Positions 42,711 to 51,829 of a stretch of DNA of 64,000 bases are shown here, piece after piece (positions within the stretch are counted from its first letter, which is position 1; every line of letters begins with the position of its first letter). This DNA comes from Sinorhizobium sp. B11. GTDB lineage: Bacteria; Pseudomonadota; Alphaproteobacteria; Rhizobiales; Rhizobiaceae. The notes under the pieces are model-generated. The model saw only the letters and a list, made by a program, of their open reading frames with translations, was not told where the DNA came from and made no database searches. The stretch lies in the NCBI GenBank assembly GCA_039725955.1, contig CP091035.1:310001-374000 (forward strand). The letters run 5' to 3'. The position numbers and the translations under genes were made by a program.

Positions 42711-42983
42711 ATGAACTATATCTGGCTTTTCGTCGTGGCAGGAGGCGCAGCCTTGCTTGGGCTTGCCTTGGCCTTTGGCATGATCAGACAGGATCCACGA
42801 CGATCGGTCGGCGCGATGATCGGGGCCTTCCTTATTGCGATTCTGGCCGTGATTGGCGGGCTCTATGTCTCCAGGGCACCAACCGCGCCGATCGTACCGC
42901 CCGATCGTGAAGGCACGGACAACGCACTTCCTGCTGCGCCCGCACAGCCCGGGGCGTTACCGGGGCACCAAAACAGCCAATAG
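42711..42983 (+). CDS. Two-helix membrane protein with Pro-rich tail
   Basis: 90 residues starting MNYIWLFVVAGGAALLGLALAFGMI (TM1), then SVGAMIGAFLIAILAVIGGLYV (TM2) and a Pro/Ala-rich tail. GGAGGG precedes the ATG. Stress-inducible by its promoter. Function unknown. The gap 42984-43303 holds no convincing gene. Confidence 0.75.
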   Translation: MNYIWLFVVAGGAALLGLALAFGMIRQDPRRSVGAMIGAFLIAILAVIGGLYVSRAPTAPIVPPDREGTDNALPAAPAQPGALPGHQNSQ

Positions 42984-43303
42984 TGTTCATGCTGGCGTCG
43001 CGCGCGGCCGGCGCGCTCGACCGCAGCAGCGCTCGCAAGGAGCGCGACTAAGGTGAACCAGCCTCCATCTGACGCATTGTTCTTGCGCAGCGTCCCGAAA
43101 ACGCGTTCGATGCTCCGCTGTGTCGCTTCGCCGCGAAAGCAATGACTGTCGATCATCGTCGCGGGCTGGCGAGTGCTGCTCCGTTTGGCCAATGGCAATC
43201 GGAGCAAACGCACTGTCACTTCCGCCTATCTCGGGTCCGGACGAACCCTCACCTTGGACAGCCGCGGCAGGCAGGGATCTAGGAAGTTGGCGGCATGGCG
43301 GCC

Positions 43304-43328
43304 GGAACGATTTGTTGTCTTCCGCGTT
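43304..43328 (+). promoter_or_regulatory. EcfG/RpoE2-type promoter
   Basis: GGAAC 43304-43308, 17-nt spacer, GTT 43326-43328, 30 nt before the ATG at 43359. Confidence 0.75.
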
Positions 43329-43358
43329 CTCGTGGCGCAGTGCGGAGATCCTATCAAG

Positions 43359-43547
43359 ATGAGTACCCATTTCCATCCCAAGACCATTTTTGCAGGTCGG
43401 GCCAACGAGGTTTTGGACGTCAAGCAATTTGCAAGCGACCACAAGCTCGACGACAAACAGACACGTGACCTCCTCCGCCTGTTTGGCGCCTTCGCGACCC
43501 GTCATGAGCTGCTCGCCAACTGCGTCTTGCCACGCACTACGGGTTAA
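43359..43547 (+). CDS. Small hypothetical protein
   Basis: 62 residues: FHPKTIFAGRANEVLDVKQFASDHKLDDKQTRDLLRLFG. Soluble helical protein with a DUF3606-like feel (short, acidic, one helix-turn-helix-like segment), not firmly assigned. GSR promoter upstream. Confidence 0.55.
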   Translation: MSTHFHPKTIFAGRANEVLDVKQFASDHKLDDKQTRDLLRLFGAFATRHELLANCVLPRTTG

Positions 43548-43690
43548 GAGCAAGTCGGCTCCGAAATCTCGCCCGCCGATTAGGCGCGGGCCGACGGTAG
43601 AGCGAGGCGGTGCCCGTGCAAGTTTCCAGGCGCCTTGGCACGGATCGGAAAAATTGCTGCTTGGTGGACAGTCACAAAGATCGGAACAGT

Positions 43691-44308
43691 CTAGCGCTTT
43701 TGAGCACCCACAGGGAGGAGTGACTTGCGAAGAAAGCTTAACGCTTTTGCAGCTCCCCGCGTGGAAATCGTATGTCCGACACCCTCCTCTACCTCGAGCT
43801 CGACCTTAAATCCGGCGGCTCCGAGACGCGCTGCAGCCATCGTCGAGGCAAAAGCCGGTATCGTCTGGTCGGCCTCTCCGTGAACCAAGAGAACCGGCGT
43901 CTCGTTGCGCTTGGAAGAGACGGGCGTGGGCGGAAGAAGACCCGAAAACGAAACGAGAGCGCCAATCGTCCAGCGGCCACTGGCAACCGCGTCGAGGGCG
44001 ACGATCGCGCCTTGCGAGACGCCAACGAATGCGACGCGATGGTGGGCGTTACGAAATCCTTCTCTGTCAATGATCTCGCCAACGACTGTGTCGAAGGCGG
44101 CCCGCACAGCCTCGATCCGTTCCGGCTGGAGCTGATAGGCGTCGACGTTGAACCACTGATGGCCACGCGGGTGGGGAAAGGGCGCGTCGAGAGCAACGAA
44201 ACGCGCGTCTGGAAGAGACGAGCGCCAGGACGAGGCAAGCGGCATCATCTGAGCCCCTGACGCACCGATACCATGGAAGAAAATGACGAGAATATCCCGC
44301 GAAGTCAT
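43691..44308 (-). CDS. Alpha/beta hydrolase, carboxylesterase/phospholipase type
   Basis: 205 residues. FFHGIGASGAQMMPLA near the start, nucleophile Ser in VGVSQGAIVALDA, Asp in VHGEADQTIP, His in GVGHTIS. Size and motifs match the phospholipase/carboxylesterase (YpfH/AB_hydrolase_2) family. Cytoplasmic. Substrate unknown. Confidence 0.9.
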   Translation of the reverse strand: MTSRDILVIFFHGIGASGAQMMPLASSWRSSLPDARFVALDAPFPHPRGHQWFNVDAYQLQPERIEAVRAAFDTVVGEIIDREGFRNAHHRVAFVGVSQGAIVALDAVASGRWTIGALVSFSGLLPPTPVSSKRNETPVLLVHGEADQTIPAFASTMAAARLGAAGFKVELEVEEGVGHTISTRGAAKALSFLRKSLLPVGAQKR

Positions 44309-45176
44309 AGGATCCTTGAGAAAGTGCGATGGAAGGTGACTCGGCGCGTGCCGGAACAGATAAGTCCGAGCGAGTCCGCCACTTTACAGCGGCGGGCCAT
44401 GCCAACCGCTTTTTTTCGGCCACGCCAGTAGATGTGTCTCTACCGCGGTGGCCGCAAGCACCCGGTGTTGCTGCGTACGCTGGGGGACAGAGCACTTCCG
44501 TCCCGGTCGCTTTTCTCTCCGCTCTTCAGTAAAGCGTCGGCGCAAGCACATAATCGCTGCAAGTGCGGTAGATTTCCACACGCGGCAGTAGCGCTGGCCG
44601 TGCCTCTCTGCGATCGCCTCTCCTGCGGCCAAGCATCGGCCTCCTAAATTTATCGGCCGGTCCAGAGCCCGCGAGAGCACCAAAGCGCGCATAGTCTCCG
44701 AAACCTTCAAGGTCGTGCGGCGACCTCGAGGTACCGCGGCGGACCGAGATTGCCGCCGCCGCTCTAAAGCTCCCGGGACACGGGAACCGAGGTCTCGATC
44801 AGCATCCCGGGATTAGCGGAGAATGAAATGTGTGAGCGCAATTCAGCGAGTCAGCGAGATGGTCTCGCGTAGACGCGAATCGCTATGGTAGATGGCAGAT
44901 CAATCTCATTGGCGATGATGGTGGCGCGGTCACCGTTCATTGGGCTGGAGCGAAATCACCGCCGAGCAGCTTCTCGAACGCGGGCGTGCGGAATGGTCCG
45001 ACTGAACGCCTTCGGCACGCGTGGCGGCCGAAGGTGCCTCAACGCAGATGATGTCGCCAGGAATGGGAATTTCGACCCGGAGCTTCTGCTGGTGAAGTGG
45101 CGTTGAGTGTAAACTTGCCGGCTGCAGGAAACTCGTGCTGCTCTTGGAAGTTTCATCCAGAAGAGGAGGACCCCCG
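44309..45176. other. Long intergenic stretch, no supported gene
   Basis: About 870 bases. Frames such as 44885-45106 (plus) are short and lack ribosome sites. A GGAAAC at 45126 resembles, but does not match, the GSR motif. Confidence 0.4.
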
Positions 45177-45497
45177 ATGCGATGGCGATCATGGCTGACA
45201 GATCTCGGATCATGGACCGCAAGCCCATATGCGTTTGCCATCGTCGCCGTCTACGGGCTGTCATGGTTATTCTTCAGCCCTGAGACGTTGGAGTGGCACG
45301 GCTTTGCCACCCTCGCGACATGGCTGATGACCCTGTTCATCCAACGTGCTGAACATCGTGATACGCAAGCGATACATGCTAAACTTGATGAATTGCTGCA
45401 CGCTCATGGAGACGCCGACAACGAAATCTCCCGTCTCGACGAGAAGGAACCAGAACAAATCGAGCAATTTCGACAGAACCATACTACTTCGGACTAG
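45177..45497 (+). CDS. Low-affinity iron permease-family small membrane protein
   Basis: 106 residues. Two TM helices (ASPYAFAIVAVYGLSWLFF and GFATLATWLMTLFI), then IQRAEHRDTQAIHAKLDELL, the hallmark of the short bacterial iron-permease-like (Fet4-related) family. AGAGGAGG before the ATG. Actual iron transport by such short proteins is unproven. No gene is seen in 45498-45862. Confidence 0.85.
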   Translation: MRWRSWLTDLGSWTASPYAFAIVAVYGLSWLFFSPETLEWHGFATLATWLMTLFIQRAEHRDTQAIHAKLDELLHAHGDADNEISRLDEKEPEQIEQFRQNHTTSD

Positions 45498-45862
45498 GAT
45501 TCTGCAGGCATCTGGAATTCTTCATCAACTGTTTCGTGCCAAGCCATACGGCTCGCCCGTCTCCATCCGCGCACCCTACCGACGCAAGAGCAAAACAGGC
45601 GGGCAAGAGACATTCACACGGCCTCGGTAGGATCTGGAGCATTGCCAAATGCGCTCAAACATGTCAGCGGTAGGTCCTGCGGGAACCGACGACAAAGTCG
45701 AGCGGCCTGTCTTTCGACATTATTTTAACCTGTCGCATGTCTACAGTGTCGCCTTGACCAAATGATCTCGGACCACGTCTTCCTATCTCTTGAAACTTCA
45801 CGCCGGCTCCGGCTTAGGTTCGTCCGGACCATTCCTGGAATGTCGATAGGAGGAAGCGGTCA

Positions 45863-46207
45863 TTGCCTGTCGAATTCACGGACCTTGACGGATGCCCAGC
45901 CGAAAATGGGCTTTGCGAAGGTGCTCCGACGCAGCCGCTCGCGACGCCTTCTAATGTTGCGGACGAGTACGCAGGTCGTCGAGCAGTCTTTGCGGCGGCA
46001 GAGGCCCTCTCGGATAGGGAAGCCCGACGTGCCGCTCAGTTCGCCCACAGTCTTCGAACAATCTTTGAACGCATGCGGCGCTTCGGGATCGATCAAATTG
46101 CAGGTTCAGCTGTAGTAACCTGCGGGCCGTTTCGCATTCCGATCGTCCTTGGCCGGCCCGTGGGACTGCATCATGGCGAGCCGGCCGACCTCGCGTCGGG
46201 TGCCTAA
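45863..46207 (+). CDS. Hypothetical protein, TTG start
   Basis: 114 residues with a TTG start after AGGAGG. Acidic first part (PVEFTDLDGCPAENGLCEG), then REARRAAQFAHSLRTIFERMRRFGIDQIAG and an LGRPVGLHHGEPADL end. No domain recognised, no promoter motif. Confidence 0.45.
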   Translation: MPVEFTDLDGCPAENGLCEGAPTQPLATPSNVADEYAGRRAVFAAAEALSDREARRAAQFAHSLRTIFERMRRFGIDQIAGSAVVTCGPFRIPIVLGRPVGLHHGEPADLASGA

Positions 46208-46214
46208 GGCCTGG

Positions 46215-46418
46215 TCACCGCCGTTTTTCTGTCGCTGCAGGTCGCGCCTTGCTGACAGAACTACCAGCCATGCCTTTTGAGACGAGAACGTCACCTTGTC
46301 TGCCGGATTTGTCCATATTCAGACTTTTAAGATCCAACCATTCTTCTGCCTTTCTCAACCTGGTGACAGAAGGGGCGGGCAAGTTGGCTTCAGTTTCGGT
46401 TTCATTTTCGTTGTCCAT
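46215..46418 (-). CDS. Small hydrophilic hypothetical protein
   Basis: 67 residues: MDNENETETEANLPAPSVTRLRKAEEWLDLKSLNMDK, then a basic end. AGGAGAACG precedes the ATG. Divergent from the Mn-catalase gene. The in-frame extension up to 46748 overlaps the catalase promoter and looks non-coding. Function unknown. Confidence 0.5.
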   Translation of the reverse strand: MDNENETETEANLPAPSVTRLRKAEEWLDLKSLNMDKSGRQGDVLVSKGMAGSSVSKARPAATEKRR

Positions 46419-46702
46419 CAAATCCGTTCTCCTAAAACACTCAATCAAGCGACCTTCGATCTGGAAGCCGCAGGCAAGTCTCGGTGCTCCGAAGGGCCGC
46501 CACTGGCTCGGCGATTGGCGGCTTCGACGGCGAGTGTCGACGTCGTCATCGATCGACGAAATCGCCAAGGTTCGTACGCCGTTCAAACCATGAGGTCTGC
46601 CGGAAGTTTCAATGTGGATGCGGATGATGTGTTGGCTGGCGTCCATCTTGAAAGGCCAAAGGCCGGCTGGCATCGATTGTTGGCCAAAGCTCCGATCTGG
46701 CG

Positions 46703-46727
46703 GGAACAATCGCGTGATGGGGTGGTT
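46703..46727 (+). promoter_or_regulatory. EcfG/RpoE2-type promoter
   Basis: GGAAC 46703-46707, 17-nt spacer, GTT 46725-46727, 31 nt before the Mn-catalase start. Confidence 0.82.
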
Positions 46728-46758
46728 AAGCGGGCCTCGCCAACCCAAGGAAAAATCA

Positions 46759-47577
46759 ATGTTCTATACAGACAATAAGCTGCAATTTCCCGTGCGTGTC
46801 GAAACGCCGGATCCGCAGTTCGCCCGCGCCCTGCAGCAGGCAATTGGCGGCGTCGAGGGCGAAATCCGTGTCGCCATGCAATATTTTTTCCAGGCCTGTG
46901 GCGCGCGCGGCAATCCGAAGTTTCGCGATCTTCTCATGAACACTGCCACAGAAGAGCTCGGCCATATCGAGATGCTTGCGACGGCGGTTGCTCTCAACCT
47001 TGAAGGTGCTCCGGTTTCGGTCAAGGACGAAGTGGCTGCCGATCAAGTCGCAAGCGCGGTCCTCGGTGGCATCAACTCGAAGAATCTGCTGTTTGCTGGT
47101 CTGTCGGCAATGCCGGTGGATTCTGACGGTGTTCCGTTCGACATGTCGCACATTTACGCGAGCGGCAACATCGCCGCAGACATGACGGCTAATGTCGCAG
47201 CGGAGTCGACCGGCCGCGTACTGGCAACGCGACTTTACAACTTGACCAACGAACGCGGCATGAAGGAGATGCTGTCCTTCCTGATCGCCCGCGACACGAT
47301 GCACCAGAACCAGTGGCTGGCAGCCCTCGAGGAGCTTGGCGGATCCACGGGCGTCTTTCCAATCCCCAACAGCTTCCCTCAGGAGCAGGAAAACCAGGAA
47401 TTCAGCTACGCCTATCTCGGATTTCATCAGGACGGCAGCGCGCCCGCTGCAGGCCGGTGGTCGCAGGGACCCTCCATCGATGGCAAGGGCGAGTTCGTGA
47501 CCGCCCTTATGAAGCCGCTTGGTCCTGAACCGGCGCTCGGTCCAGCCAATAGCGGTGCACAAAGCGAACAGATGTAA
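46759..47577 (+). CDS. Manganese catalase
   Basis: 272 residues, ferritin-like di-manganese catalase. It breaks down hydrogen peroxide without heme. Likely metal ligands: Glu35 in GGVEGEIRVAMQYF, Glu66 and His69 in ATEELGHIEML, a later Glu in NVAAESTGR and His in ARDTMHQNQW. Start MFYTDNKLQFPVRV is the family's usual opening after AAGGAAAAA. GSR promoter upstream and a hairpin downstream. Confidence 0.95.
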   Translation: MFYTDNKLQFPVRVETPDPQFARALQQAIGGVEGEIRVAMQYFFQACGARGNPKFRDLLMNTATEELGHIEMLATAVALNLEGAPVSVKDEVAADQVASAVLGGINSKNLLFAGLSAMPVDSDGVPFDMSHIYASGNIAADMTANVAAESTGRVLATRLYNLTNERGMKEMLSFLIARDTMHQNQWLAALEELGGSTGVFPIPNSFPQEQENQEFSYAYLGFHQDGSAPAAGRWSQGPSIDGKGEFVTALMKPLGPEPALGPANSGAQSEQM

Positions 47578-47583
47578 CCTTAA

Positions 47584-47608
47584 TGGCGGGCTTCGGCCCG
47601 CCATGTCT
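47584..47608 (+). terminator. Probable terminator after Mn-catalase
   Basis: TGGCGGGC-TTCG-GCCCGCCA hairpin followed by TGTCT; the T tract is weak. Confidence 0.55.
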
Positions 47609-48522
47609 AGCTGCAGGGCGGGTGGTCGTCCTTGTCTTCTCCGTCTACCATTCAATCACGGCCTCCAGCAATAGCCCCAACGGCATCAAGACAGAGGGGA
47701 CCAGTCCCAGCCCAGCAGCGGGGGTGAAGGAGCACCAGCGTCGCTGCTGAGGAAGGGCGGCAGATCTAGGTACTCGTCATATGCTTCCTTGCCTATCGTC
47801 ATCTTCCACGTCTCGTCGAAGATTAGTGCTCGACGAGAGCGCCGCCGGTTTCTCCATAGTGGTGTCGCTTACATGTGGCCTTGAGGTCTTCTGGTCGGAC
47901 AGTCTGCCAGTCCGCGGCGTTTTGCTCTTTGCTGCGTCACCCGTCCGGCCACGGGCTGGCAGTTTCGGTACGATTGCATACCACCTTACCTCTGCCTGTT
48001 GATTTCAGGCGAGAATTGATCAACCTTCGTGCTCCAGTGAGGGAGGGGCGCAGCGCCGGGGGACGACGCCCAAGAGGCGGGGTGGTTCGTGAAGGAACTG
48101 CCCCGTCTTTGATTCGGAGCGATGGTTGTTATGTCGACGCCAGTTAATGTCGCTCGCGGACCCGACCAGATCATGTGCTACATGAACCTCAGGGAATTAC
48201 TGCCCGTTCGCGGTGCTTGCGCCTTCGCATCTCCGCATCGTTCGAGGTCGCGCCCCTACGCGCGGAACAGGCAGCAAGGGACCACAACGTCGTCCGCCTG
48301 GCCGGCGCTCTTCCACCGGATCGATCCGCTCCGTGGGTGATGCCGGTCACCCCCCAAACCGTTCTCGTCAACTTGATCCTGGATCGATGTCCCCGGATCG
48401 GCGGCGCCAAAACTGTCTGCCGTCGGAGGAGATCTCGATGTCTCGGCGAGCTGGTTCTCAGTCACAGGTCCTTCCTTAAACAAACCGCCGGGCACCATAG
48501 ACATTTCCGGAAGCAGGCTCGT
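47609..48522. other. Long intergenic stretch, no supported gene
   Basis: About 900 bases. A minus frame 48256-48504 (LFKEGPVTENQLAETSRSPPTADSFG) could be a small protein but lacks a ribosome site. Three GGAAC or GGAAC-like sites lack a partner GTT. Confidence 0.35.
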
Positions 48523-49566
48523 TTAGCATGTCGGTACAGCCGACCGCTTACCTAGCCATTTCAGCACTCGGATTTCGTCCAAGTCCATCCAATCAAGAAG
48601 CCGAGTGCTCCGCGTCCTCAGCTTGAGGACATCGCTCAACGACCCGGCCTCGAAGTCCTCGAAAACCCCGGGATGAATGTAGGACGAGCGGCAGACGGAT
48701 CGCGTGTTGACGAGTGTTGCGGCGACCCCGTCTATGGCTTGGTTCAGCTGACGCGAGAGCTCGCGTTTGGTAGACGCCGCCTTGATCGACGCAAGCGCGT
48801 CAACCGCCAAGCATGTGGCACCCCAGGTTCGAAATTGTCTCGAACTGAAATCCTCTCCGGTAATGTCCTTGATATAGCAGTTCACATCATGTGACGTGAT
48901 CTGGCGGCATGCACCGTCCTCGCATATATACTGGAACAGGTTTTGCCCCGGCAGTTCCTGAAGTTTGCGCACCACATTGGCGATCCGGCGGTCGCTGTGC
49001 GAAAGGTTCCACTCCTTGCCGGATTTGCCTTTGAAGCGGAACCTGACGCTACCCCCTTCGACGACGACGTGACGACTGCGTAGCGTGGTCAGTCCATAGG
49101 ATTTGTTCGTCTTGGCGTAGGCAGCGTTGCCAATTCGAATGTAAAGATTGTCCAGCATCCACACGACCGTCGCCAATGCCTTGTCCATGGTAAAGCCGCG
49201 TGAACGAAGATCGCTATCAACCCTCTCGCGCAGGTCGGGAAGTCGGCGGGCAAACTCGCCGAGGCGATCAAACTTTGCCTTGCCGCGTTCGGCATGCCAT
49301 TCGGGATGATAGCGATACTGCCGCCTTCCGCGGGCATCGGTTCCGACGGCCTGCAGGTGGGAAAATGGGTTGGTCGAGATGATGACATTTTCATAGGCGG
49401 GCGGAATCGCGAGGGCGTTGAGCCGCTCGATCTCCGACGGTTCCGTGATGCGCCTGCCGTCCGGCCTGTAATAGTCGAAGAAATCCCCCCGCTTCTCCCG
49501 GGTGATGCCTGTTTCAAGACCGGGGACGTAGACGAGGCCGGAGGCAAGCTTTGCCTCCGCGGTCAT
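48523..49566 (-). CDS. DNA topoisomerase IB (poxvirus-like)
   Basis: 347 residues from MTAEAKLASGLVYVPG. It relaxes supercoils through a 3'-phosphotyrosyl intermediate. N-terminal domain with IPPAYENVIISTNPFSHLQAVGTDARGRRQYRYHPEW; catalytic residues in KTNKSYGLTTLRSRH (family Arg), HDVNCYIK and the nucleophile Tyr in CRSSYIHPGVFEDF. I start it at 49566 because an EcfG-type promoter at 49605-49629 lies inside the longer in-frame version (which would begin at 49809), and because the family starts near LVYV. A start at 49596 is possible. Confidence 0.9.
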   Translation of the reverse strand: MTAEAKLASGLVYVPGLETGITREKRGDFFDYYRPDGRRITEPSEIERLNALAIPPAYENVIISTNPFSHLQAVGTDARGRRQYRYHPEWHAERGKAKFDRLGEFARRLPDLRERVDSDLRSRGFTMDKALATVVWMLDNLYIRIGNAAYAKTNKSYGLTTLRSRHVVVEGGSVRFRFKGKSGKEWNLSHSDRRIANVVRKLQELPGQNLFQYICEDGACRQITSHDVNCYIKDITGEDFSSRQFRTWGATCLAVDALASIKAASTKRELSRQLNQAIDGVAATLVNTRSVCRSSYIHPGVFEDFEAGSLSDVLKLRTRSTRLLDWMDLDEIRVLKWLGKRSAVPTC

Positions 49567-49604
49567 GATATCGAAGTCGGTGGCGATCTGGTTCATCTGC
49601 CGGT

Positions 49605-49629
49605 AACTTGAAGACGTCGATTCGGTTCC
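49605..49629 (-). promoter_or_regulatory. EcfG/RpoE2-type promoter
   Basis: Minus strand: GGAAC 49629-49625, 17-nt spacer, GTT 49607-49605. Sets the likely start of topoisomerase IB. 49630-50268 has no other supported gene. Confidence 0.7.
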
Positions 49630-50268
49630 CTCAGGACGACGCGCCGGTACGGTTCGCTTCGGCTGACGACGTGTAATCTTTGAAATGGCAGGCGAAGTTT
49701 TGCCTCTTCGCGAGGCGGTGAGATATCGCGGCATGTCCTTCTCGTTCTGGCACAGTACCGCGTCTTCATCGACAACGCAGCCAGGTACCACCGAAGCAAA
49801 ACGAAACAAGGATCGTAATTGATCAGCCCTTCTTGATGATTACCGCCCGTGCCTACCAGACCGCGGCTTCAAAACCGGCTCTGCCACGGTGGTGCGAACC
49901 CAGGCGAGCGCTCTTGTTCGGACGATAAATTTTCGGCACCGGCAGGGGGCAATATCGCCACCCTTCTCAATCACAGAGCAAATCTCGACGAGCAGCACGA
50001 CTTGCTCCGGATAAGGCGGTTAAGCTCGCCACCTTTTGGGTGGCGGCACCGCGCGTCAGGCGAAGTCAAACGGGTCGGAACGGACGGTCGAGCGTGCGAG
50101 CAAGACAACGGCAAGCCAAGCCATCGCGCGCCAAGGGGCCTTGGCAGAGCCGACTGAACCAGCGGCAATATCGAACCGAAACAGACGGGTGGCGCGTGGT
50201 GCGAGTTCGGGGTCAATGGCTGATTGCGGAGTTGGCCGAAAGCACGAAAACGCTGGGCCCGCTTGCTC

Positions 50269-50454
50269 TCAGAGCTGGCGGGATTGCGCTGCAGCCTGCA
50301 TACGCGCGAGCCGAAGGCGGGCGGTCTTGGCGTCGCGCTGCCGACGCTCTTCTTCAAGTGCCTCCCGTGCCGCTTGGTTCGTCCGCTCCAGAACATCCAT
50401 CCTCTGCTCTGCATTCATGGTGTTTCGCTTCCGCACGATGTCAGTGTCTGGCAT
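50269..50454 (-). CDS. Small charged helical protein
   Basis: 61 residues: MPDTDIVRKRNTMNAEQRMDVLERTNQAAREALEEERRQRDAKTARLR, likely one long coiled helix. GAAGGAGG before the ATG. Function unknown. Confidence 0.65.
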   Translation of the reverse strand: MPDTDIVRKRNTMNAEQRMDVLERTNQAAREALEEERRQRDAKTARLRLARMQAAAQSRQL

Positions 50455-50703
50455 GGTCGCCTCCTTCTCCAGAGAAGGCTGAATGCGCTTTTGGCGCAGA
50501 GGATGCGGTACGCTAGCGGACGCAAGACCAGAGCCTTCCGTCCTGAGCGGGACTTATAGATGGGCGCGCGGCGCGAGTTTGCTTGATGGTGACCGGCGGC
50601 CGAATCTGGGACAGGTCTGCACAAGCTTAGACAGGATTGTCACAGGCTTCTTGCCTCCTCGGCAACGGGACCTAAATGGCAATTGATAGGACGGGAGATG
50701 ATA

Positions 50704-50949
50704 ATGGCAATTCTAAACGACTGGCTGGATGATCGCGTTCAGGAAATCATCGGCACGCCGGGCTTCCACCACCAGAAATCTGATTTCCGGGATCAGGCGA
50801 AGCATCTGGTCGACAGAGGCAAGGCAGAAGGCTTCAGCGTTGCAGAGATAAAGGAAGCTTGTGGCGGAGACGTCGAACGTTTCTTGCTGGAGCATCAAAA
50901 CGCGATGACTGACGTCGAAGCGCAACAGGTCAATCTGGCGAGGCACTAG
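50704..50949 (+). CDS. Small hypothetical protein
   Basis: 81 residues: MAILNDWLDDRVQEIIGTPGFHHQKSDFRDQAKHLVDRGKAEGF, then VAEIKEACGGDVERFLLE. Soluble, helical. GGGAG lies upstream; the nearby ATG at 50698 is an alternative. Function unknown. Confidence 0.65.
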   Translation: MAILNDWLDDRVQEIIGTPGFHHQKSDFRDQAKHLVDRGKAEGFSVAEIKEACGGDVERFLLEHQNAMTDVEAQQVNLARH

Positions 50950-51119
50950 GCTTACCCGGTCTGCCGGCAGGAGGTTTCAACCGCTCGGCAATGCCGCGTG
51001 CTACTGCTCCTATCGGGGACATGGACTAGCGTGTAAGCCGGCGGCCGCTCGCCGCTGTGCAGGTCGCGGCGCGATCCCGTGTTTTTCGCTCGTTCCTGCC
51101 GGGCTGTCCGGGCTTTAGG

Positions 51120-51144
51120 GGAACTCCCTTTCTCTCTGATCGTT
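51120..51144 (+). promoter_or_regulatory. EcfG/RpoE2-type promoter
   Basis: GGAAC 51120-51124, 17-nt spacer, GTT 51142-51144, 25 nt before the ATG at 51170. Confidence 0.8.
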
Positions 51145-51169
51145 CTCGCTAGAAGAAAGGGAGAATGCA

Positions 51170-51412
51170 ATGCCTGTGATTTATCATGTCGCAGAATACG
51201 ATGAGGGATTTGCCTATCGGATGGAGGACGTCTGGTCGGAGACCTTCGCGTCTCACGAAGAGGCTCTGCAGGCGGCGCGCGCAGCGGCGAGCCGGCAGCG
51301 CCTCAGCGGGGAACCAACCGAAATCACCTTTCAGGATGAAACCGGCGCGTGGGAGACCCAGGAGGTCAGCGGCGAGGATCGTCCGTCGACGGATGTCATT
51401 GATGACACTTGA
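51170..51412 (+). CDS. DUF2188-like small protein
   Basis: 80 residues. VIYHVAEYDEGFAYRMEDVWSETF and HEEALQAARAAASRQRLSGE, then ITFQDETGAWETQEV: the beta-strand / helix / beta-strand pattern of DUF2188 (YegP-like). GSR promoter upstream. Probably co-transcribed with the next gene. Confidence 0.8.
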   Translation: MPVIYHVAEYDEGFAYRMEDVWSETFASHEEALQAARAAASRQRLSGEPTEITFQDETGAWETQEVSGEDRPSTDVIDDT

Positions 51413-51458
51413 GGAGAAAAAGCTCTGCCAGTGTCAGGATCATGATAGGAGGCTTTCG

Positions 51459-51683
51459 ATGTCGAAGATCGAAGCAGAAAAATCCGGTTGGTTGCGAAGC
51501 TTCATGACGGAGCTCGGAATTGTCGAGCCCGCGTCGGTCGCCGAGCTTGAAGAGGACCACCGGGAAGTGATCGACGCCTATCGGAACGGGAAGATTACGC
51601 AGGCCATGCTGAGAGGCAGCTTGATGAACGACGAACGTGTCAGCGCACAGGTCGAGGCGTCGGCCGCCGAAAGGCAATTCTAG
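51459..51683 (+). CDS. Small hypothetical protein
   Basis: 74 residues: MSKIEAEKSGWLRSFMTELGIVEPASVAELEEDHREVIDAYRNGK, then ITQAMLRGSLMNDE. ATAGGAGG before the ATG and 46 bases after the DUF2188-like gene. Helical, soluble, function unknown. Confidence 0.7.
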   Translation: MSKIEAEKSGWLRSFMTELGIVEPASVAELEEDHREVIDAYRNGKITQAMLRGSLMNDERVSAQVEASAAERQF

Positions 51684-51829
51684 TTCTCCATGGATCGGCC
51701 TCGCCGACCGCATCGCGGTTCGCATTGCCCCCCACAGCAACCAACAAAAGGATGCGCTGGTCGCAGGACGTAGCGCTAGCGTAGAAATCATCAGCGCGTC
51801 GAAACCTCCTGGCCAGCACTGATCTTGTC

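Noticed and set aside
42863..43219. Minus frame resembling a transposase fragment
   Set aside because: No catalytic DDE pattern or terminal inverted repeats could be found; resemblance is too weak.
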